A stretch of 9,419 bases of DNA, taken from Candidatus Moraniibacteriota bacterium. Its GTDB lineage: Bacteria > Patescibacteriota > Minisyncoccia > Moranbacterales > GCA-2747515. The stretch spans positions 1 through 9,419 of the forward strand of contig JAOZNB010000049.1 of the NCBI GenBank assembly GCA_029933995.1, written 5' to 3'. The translations under genes and the position numbers were made by a program. Positions 5,652-9,419 of the stretch are shown piece after piece. The notes below the pieces were generated by a model. The model saw only the letters and a program-made list of their open reading frames with translations, was not told the origin of the DNA and ran no database searches. Each line of letters begins with the position of its first letter. Position 1 is the stretch's first letter.

Positions 5652-5672
5652 AAGACTCTCTAGTCTTTTTTT
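5652..5672 (+). promoter_or_regulatory. Terminator-like hairpin in the rpmA leader
   Basis: AAGACT (5652-5657) and AGTCTT (5662-5667) around a CTCT loop, followed by TTTTT. It lies between the promoter and rpmA, about 20 nt before the start codon. It could be a weak attenuator or a site where a ribosomal protein regulates its own message. Six bp is short, so this is tentative. Confidence 0.4.
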
Positions 5673-5691
5673 AATATATTAACTTTTATTT

Positions 5692-5970
5692 ATGGCACAT
5701 AGAAAAGCCGGTGGGTCCACCAGTCTGGGTCGCGATTCGATATCTAAGCGTTTAGGTGTCAAAATCTACGGCTCTGAAAAGGCAAAAATTGGTAGTATTA
5801 TAGTTCGTCAAAGAGGTACAAAAATTCACCCAGGTGAAAATGTAACTCGAGGTGAAGATGATACACTTTTTTCAACTGCTAATGGAACAGTAAAATTCAT
5901 GGACAAGAAGGTGCGAGATTTTACAGGTAAGCTTCAAAAAAGAAAATTTGTTAGTGTAGTTACTGAATAA
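5692..5970 (+). CDS. rpmA: 50S ribosomal protein L27
   Basis: Large-subunit ribosomal protein whose N-terminal tail reaches the peptidyl-transferase centre. The 92 residues fit the family. MAHRKAGGST at the N-terminus, GRDSISKRLGVK (13-24), IVRQRGTKIHPGENV (37-51) and the DDTLFSTANGTVKF block (56-69) are signature L27 segments. The mature-type MAH start shows no cleavable N-terminal extension of the kind seen in Firmicutes. In most bacteria rpmA follows rplU (L21); here it stands alone with its own perfect promoter and a terminator. No Shine-Dalgarno sequence precedes the ATG; the leader is AT-rich with a small hairpin. The lone gene and the initiation signals are consistent with Patescibacteria. 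Confidence 0.98.
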   Translation: MAHRKAGGSTSLGRDSISKRLGVKIYGSEKAKIGSIIVRQRGTKIHPGENVTRGEDDTLFSTANGTVKFMDKKVRDFTGKLQKRKFVSVVTE

Positions 5971-5982
5971 CTATTCTTCATC

Positions 5983-6011
5983 AAAAAAACATCCCTAGTG
6001 GATGTTTTTTT
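5983..6011. terminator. Bidirectional intrinsic terminator between rpmA and the helicase gene
   Basis: AAAAAAACATCC (5983-5994) and GGATGTTTTTTT (6000-6011) form a perfect 12-bp stem with a 5-nt loop and A/T runs for both directions. Confidence 0.93.
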
Positions 6012-6014
6012 GTT

Positions 6015-7517
6015 TTATTTGACGATTATAAGTTTTTTAAGTCGTGACTTAATAGCGCCTTTTTGTCTTTTAAAGATTATTACTAATTCTTTAGTGGACT
6101 TCCCTTCTTTATGATATTTTAATAATTTTCTATCATCAGAACTAGACCATGGAGTGTAAGCATTTTTATATTTTTTTTGCACCTTTTTGATTGATTGGAT
6201 TTTTTTACTTTGCGGAGGTGTAACATCCCTTTTTACAATTTTACTTTTTTTAGGTGATTTGGTTTTCTTTTCAACTCTTTTAGACATCTTTTGAAATTCC
6301 TTGTCTTTTTTGTAAATATCAGGATGCACTTGAAGTGCTATATCATTAATACCTAATAATTTCATGTTTCCTAATGTTTTGACTCGTGATAAGGCAACAT
6401 AACCCATTCCATATTCAAAAGCTCGGCTAAGGTCCATTTCAGCGCTATCTAAGGTCATTCCTTGGCTTTTGTGTACAGTTATTGCCCATGCAAGTCTCAA
6501 GGGTAATTGTGTTAATTCAGCAATTGTTTCACCCTCTTCTTCAATTGACCATTTTTCTGGAAATACAACAATTTCTTCTCCATCACTCAATTCTACAATA
6601 GGAAATTTATCCTCACTAAAATCAATAATTCTACCAACAGTTCCATTTACATAACCCTCCTCAAAATTATTTCGCACAAACATAACCAGAGCACCTTCTT
6701 TAAGAATAAGCTTTTCAGGTGCTAAACAACCTTTTTGCAACGCTTCAATGACCATTTCATGACCATCTGTAGCCATTTGATATGCAAAAGCTTCCGTAGT
6801 TAGTTTATTTAATTCACGGTTATTTATCATATCGACATCAATATTGTGTGTAAACAACTTTGTAGTTTCAGTATTATCATCACTGAATGGATCATCTATT
6901 AATTCTTGTAGTGCATTACGAGTTTCATCACATACTGTTTGATTACGTATATCCGATAAAATTTGTACAATGTCATCGTCTTCTTGACGATATTGTTCAG
7001 TGAGATAACACGTTTTTATATTAAGCTCTTGCCAACTAGGTGAATCAAAAGCAAATTTCACTTCACTATCATTATTTCTGCCAATAGGTGGAAGTTGAAA
7101 AAAATCACCAGAAAAAATAACTTGCATACCACCAAAAGGCTCCCAACTACCTCTAGCAAGTCGCAATATTTTATTTATTAAATCCAACTGATGTGCATGT
7201 ATCATAGAAATCTCATCAATGATAAGAACATCAGTTTTTGCAAGTCTATCACGAATAATCGGTTTTTTAAGCATCTGACCAATATCACTTGGACTCAAAT
7301 CATCTTTGATGCCCATGCCACTCCAAGAATGAATAGTACGCCCACCAATATGGGTAGCAGCAATCCCAGTAGAAGCTGTAATAGCAACTTTGATTCTATT
7401 TTCTTTTAAATAATCAATATATTCATTAAGTAAATAAGTCTTCCCACTACCAGCAGCACCCGTAAGAAAAACATTATGCCCAGCTTTTAATATATCAAAA
7501 GCAGTTTTTTGTTTCAT
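6015..7517 (-). CDS. PIF1-family DNA helicase with C-terminal Myb/SANT-like domain
   Basis: Superfamily 1B helicase that should unwind DNA in the 5' to 3' direction using ATP. It probably acts on stalled forks, G-quadruplexes or R-loops. Over 500 residues the following are seen: Walker A GAAGSGKT (20-27), TASTGIAA (48-55), Walker B VLIIDEISM (97-105), GGMQVIFSGDFFQLPP (129-144), the arginine-containing TEQYRQ (173-178), AWAITVHKSQGMTLD (343-357) and YVALSRVKTLGNMKLL (373-388). A Lys-rich linker (about 403-450) leads to YTPWSSSDDRKLLKYHKEGK (454-473) and KRQKGAIKSRLKKL (483-496), a Myb/SANT-like helix-turn-helix probably for DNA binding. All helicase motifs look intact. The ATG at 7517 is chosen over a GTG at 7529 because the GTG abuts a repeat and the protein then begins as PIF1 homologues do. 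No Shine-Dalgarno sequence is seen. Confidence 0.93.
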   Translation of the reverse strand: MKQKTAFDILKAGHNVFLTGAAGSGKTYLLNEYIDYLKENRIKVAITASTGIAATHIGGRTIHSWSGMGIKDDLSPSDIGQMLKKPIIRDRLAKTDVLIIDEISMIHAHQLDLINKILRLARGSWEPFGGMQVIFSGDFFQLPPIGRNNDSEVKFAFDSPSWQELNIKTCYLTEQYRQEDDDIVQILSDIRNQTVCDETRNALQELIDDPFSDDNTETTKLFTHNIDVDMINNRELNKLTTEAFAYQMATDGHEMVIEALQKGCLAPEKLILKEGALVMFVRNNFEEGYVNGTVGRIIDFSEDKFPIVELSDGEEIVVFPEKWSIEEEGETIAELTQLPLRLAWAITVHKSQGMTLDSAEMDLSRAFEYGMGYVALSRVKTLGNMKLLGINDIALQVHPDIYKKDKEFQKMSKRVEKKTKSPKKSKIVKRDVTPPQSKKIQSIKKVQKKYKNAYTPWSSSDDRKLLKYHKEGKSTKELVIIFKRQKGAIKSRLKKLIIVK

Positions 7518-7529
7518 GTAATATAGCAC

Positions 7530-7570
7530 GTCATTGCGAGGAGGTACGACGAAGTAATCTTAGTAAGATT
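7530..7570. repeat. Dispersed-repeat-like palindromic sequence plus adjoining hairpin
   Basis: GTCATTGCGAGGAGG (7530-7544), then TACGACGAAGTAATCT (7545-7560), resembles the widespread interspersed repeat that begins GTCATTGCGAG and ends with CGAAGCAATCT in many bacterial genomes (from memory). ATTGC and GTAAT near the ends allow an imperfect stem. AATCTT-AGT-AAGATT (7556-7570) forms a second small palindrome. It directly abuts the helicase gene start region. Other genomic copies cannot be checked here. Confidence 0.55.
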
Positions 7571-7666
7571 AAAAAAAACCTCTTTACAACAACATTCTCA
7601 ATAATTAACTATATAACTATACCATAAATTCAAATAAAAGGTTTACCTTATCATCAAAAACTCCAT

Positions 7667-7687
7667 GTTCGAATCCTATCAGCCCAA
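7667..7687 (+). repeat. Orphan tRNA 3'-end fragment, possible attachment-site remnant
   Basis: GTTCGAATCCTAT (7667-7679) followed by CAGCCCA (7680-7686) and A looks like a tRNA T-loop, the 3' half of the T-stem, the 3' acceptor strand and a discriminator base. A T-run follows (7693-7697). The 5' T-stem partner (ATAGG expected) is replaced by CCATG. No 5' acceptor (TGGGCTG) or anticodon arm lies upstream. A 3' fragment of this kind is what tRNA-targeting integrases leave at the far end of an insertion. Confidence 0.45.
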
Positions 7688-7696
7688 CTTGATTTT

Positions 7697-7737
7697 TAAA
7701 AAAATAAAAGATCAATAACTGTATAGTTATTGATCTT
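7697..7737 (-). terminator. Intrinsic terminator of the CxxC-protein gene
   Basis: AAGATCAATAACT (7708-7720) and AGTTATTGATCTT (7725-7737) form a perfect 13-bp stem with a 4-nt loop. Read on the minus strand it is followed by TTATTTTTTT. Confidence 0.88.
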
Positions 7738-7758
7738 ATGGTTTTGCTCACAAATTAA

Positions 7759-8307
7759 TTAGGCGTATAATTCTTCACCCCAAAATTCATGAAAGCTGTT
7801 GGCAGTATCATCTGCCATTTCCTGCCATGCTTGAGCAGACATTTCAGCCTGACATTTTCCTTGTTGCACAAAATCAAAATCATCAGCTGTCATATTCTTC
7901 AAATATTTTGTGACAACAATTTTTGTTACAATATTTGTGCATTCCAGACACTCAATCATTGCACCAGCTGTTTGATTGATGATAATTTTATTTCCCTTAA
8001 AATAAAACACATCGCCATAGCTGAAACACATAGCACATTCAGCATCAAATGCCATATGAACCAAAGGAAATCCCGGCTCATTTTTTTTACGAGTAGAAAC
8101 AATTGGATGTTCCACATCTTTGAACATCCAATGAGTCTTAATGTCTGCACATGCAGTACGATCACCGAGCTTTGCAGTCTTCCATGAATTACATCGCAAA
8201 GGATGTGCATTTTCTGCATCAGACAAATTATAAAATCCAGCTGTAAGCTTACGCAAACGATCAATAATTACTCCCATTGTTCTTTCGGTCAGAATAATTT
8301 TTTGCAT
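7759..8307 (-). CDS. Unknown protein with two CxxC pairs
   Basis: A 182-residue soluble protein that I do not recognise. The start at 8307 is chosen because GGGAGG (8313-8318) lies 5 nt upstream; an in-frame ATG at 8346 lies before that Shine-Dalgarno sequence. Cysteines at 39, 53, 91, 94, 120, 123 and 142 include ECAMCF and ECLECT, so binding of zinc or an iron-sulphur cluster is possible. Aromatic stretches (SYGDVFYFKGNKIII) suggest a beta-rich core, and the C-terminus is acidic and helical (QEMADDTANSFHEFWGEE). It has its own strong promoter and terminator and lies between a tRNA-like fragment and a transposase, so it is probably accessory cargo. Its strong Shine-Dalgarno sequence contrasts with the housekeeping genes of the window. 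Confidence 0.8.
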   Translation of the reverse strand: MQKIILTERTMGVIIDRLRKLTAGFYNLSDAENAHPLRCNSWKTAKLGDRTACADIKTHWMFKDVEHPIVSTRKKNEPGFPLVHMAFDAECAMCFSYGDVFYFKGNKIIINQTAGAMIECLECTNIVTKIVVTKYLKNMTADDFDFVQQGKCQAEMSAQAWQEMADDTANSFHEFWGEELYA

Positions 8308-8373
8308 GAAAACCTCCCATTTTATTGTGAAATTGATAATGTACAAAATATAATGTCAAATTTATGACCTTGT

Positions 8374-8402
8374 ATTTTAGCATATTTTTTATAATATGTC
8401 AA
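8374..8402 (-). promoter_or_regulatory. Strong promoter of the CxxC gene, overlapping the transposase end
   Basis: On the minus strand TTGACA (8397-8402), a 17-bp spacer and TAAAAT (8374-8379) preceded by TGC, a TGn extension. The -35 box overlaps the TGA stop of the transposase gene. A TGTC-GACA-like motif around 8355-8368 lies at the expected start of transcription. Confidence 0.75.
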
Positions 8403-9358
8403 CCTACTCTCTTGAATTCTAGGTAATGTGTCAAAACATAATAGGACGAAATATCAAAAAAATCAGAAAGTGGTTTGTAATAATCTTCAAGAATAAAAGT
8501 AGGAAAGTTACAAATAGCATCAGCATTACAATAACCTAGACTTTCAAGTTTTTCTTTTGGAGTTAAACTATTAAGTCCCATATGACTTCTGTTATTAAAA
8601 TACATAATCCAAAATTGAGATTCTTTTAAGAAATCATCTTTAGAATTAATATAGTCTCCTCTAGGACAATAAAATTCTTCATCATCAGTTCTGTGACTTC
8701 TCTCTACAATATTTTGTTTCCACTTGATACCGTCTGTATCTTGTACTGTTACATTATACTTTTTTAATTTTTCATTCCATATATTAAGTCTTTTCTTAGA
8801 AGCACTGCAAAACTCACTACCTCCATCAAACTGAAAATTCATTGAAGTATATACATTGTGAGATCTAAGCCATGCAATAACAAATTCTAAGAACTTAAAT
8901 CCAAAATGACTATCAATATTGTGACTCCAAGCTAAAAATCTAACTCTTGTTTTAACATCTATAATAGTCCATTGGTAAACTGGCAAGTCTTCATTTTCCA
9001 AAAACTTAAAATATATTTCAGGAGGTAATGCTTTAAGGTCTAAAACATGTTTTACATCGTACTGTAGTATCTCAAAAGCCTCTAGTTTATCATAGTTATA
9101 CAAAGATCTTCTATTACCATTACAAGTACGTGTTTTTTTAACTTTAAAACCATTTCTTTTGTAAATACCTTTAATTTTAGGAAATGTGTATTTATCCATG
9201 TTAAAACCCTGTCTTTTCAAATGCGTATACATTCTGTTAACTCCATAGTTAGTTTCATTGTATTTATCAATGACTACCTTAGAATCAATATCATTTAAAC
9301 TTCTTGAATGTGAATGAGGTTTACGTGAGTTATGTTTTAAGAAATCAAATAAATACAA
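8399..9358 (-). CDS. DDE (rve-type) transposase, N-terminus uncertain
   Basis: Integrase-core transposase that cuts and joins the ends of an insertion sequence, related to the IS3/IS481 type. From the TTG at 9358, 319 residues are read. Residues 22-75 resemble the HTH_21-like segment that precedes the catalytic core (YGVNRMYTHLKRQGF). The DDE triad is D101 (QYDVKH), D178 (FQFDGGSEF) and E219 (IVERSHRTDDEEFY), followed by WIMYFNNRSHMGLNSLTPKE (250-269), a typical C-terminal motif. The start is unsure. There is no ATG or Shine-Dalgarno sequence, and the frame stays open upstream to a TGA at 9413-9415. The usual N-terminal helix-turn-helix of about 60-100 residues is absent, so the gene is truncated, frameshifted, or made as two frames. 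It is the only gene here that ends in TGA. Confidence 0.85.
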   Translation of the reverse strand: MYLFDFLKHNSRKPHSHSRSLNDIDSKVVIDKYNETNYGVNRMYTHLKRQGFNMDKYTFPKIKGIYKRNGFKVKKTRTCNGNRRSLYNYDKLEAFEILQYDVKHVLDLKALPPEIYFKFLENEDLPVYQWTIIDVKTRVRFLAWSHNIDSHFGFKFLEFVIAWLRSHNVYTSMNFQFDGGSEFCSASKKRLNIWNEKLKKYNVTVQDTDGIKWKQNIVERSHRTDDEEFYCPRGDYINSKDDFLKESQFWIMYFNNRSHMGLNSLTPKEKLESLGYCNADAICNFPTFILEDYYKPLSDFFDISSYYVLTHYLEFKRVG

Positions 9359-9419
9359 TTTATCGAGACTGTATAATATTATGTGTAAATGATAAAATAA
9401 ATTATTAATAAATCATTTA

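Noticed and set aside
1..9419. Recoded TGA (as in Gracilibacteria and Absconditabacteria)
   Set aside because: No recognised gene contains an in-frame TGA, so the standard code suffices. The near-absence of TGA stops is noted separately.
1..9419. CRISPR array
   Set aside because: No short direct repeats with regular unique spacers were seen. The 72-nt repeats are contiguous and diverged, without spacers.

Overview
The window is a strongly AT-rich bacterial segment with short, tightly packed genes. It most likely comes from a member of the Patescibacteria (Candidate Phyla Radiation). This is inferred from an archaeal-type UMP kinase, an rpmA gene standing alone without rplU, a membrane-anchored protein with the Ada-like Cys tail common in that group, and a PIF1 helicase with a C-terminal Myb/SANT-like domain. 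The standard genetic code fits every gene. Stops are TAA or TAG except in the transposase at the right edge, which ends in TGA.

Left part (1-2671). The 3' end of gltX (glutamyl-tRNA synthetase) converges on a small coiled-coil protein gene across a perfect bidirectional terminator. Next come two tandem, clearly paralogous unknown genes (1110 and 1480) behind a consensus-like promoter. They are followed by a small Cys-rich DnaJ-zinc-finger-like protein with its own strong promoter, a long leader containing a hairpin, and a terminator.

Middle part (2672-3936). About 1.26 kb has no convincing gene. It holds a 28-bp site (3598-3625) built like a XerC/XerD dif site: two 11-bp inverted arms around a 6-bp centre. 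Sixteen bp of it (17 with one flanking base) recur inverted at 2802-2818. Between the copies lies a degenerate 72-nt tandem repeat. Non-coding strand composition flips from G-rich on the left (37 G to 21 C in 2616-2800) to C-rich on the right (22 G to 57 C in 3627-3976), by hand count. Neighbouring genes point mostly rightward on the left and leftward on the right. Together these suggest the chromosome replication terminus and its dimer-resolution site. This is the main discovery candidate of the window.

Right part (3937-7529). A leftward operon holds an Ada-like-tail membrane protein, pyrH and a GNAT acetyltransferase. It starts at a promoter so close to the first ATG that the mRNA is probably almost leaderless. 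Back to back with it, a perfect consensus promoter (TTGACA, 17 bp, TATAAT) drives rpmA (L27). A terminator shared by convergent genes separates rpmA from the leftward PIF1-family helicase gene.

Right edge (7530-9419). This is accessory DNA: a dispersed-repeat-like sequence just upstream of the helicase gene, what looks like an orphan tRNA 3' end (a possible integration scar), an unrecognised CxxC protein gene, and an rve-type DDE transposase. The transposase end may supply the -35 box for the CxxC gene.
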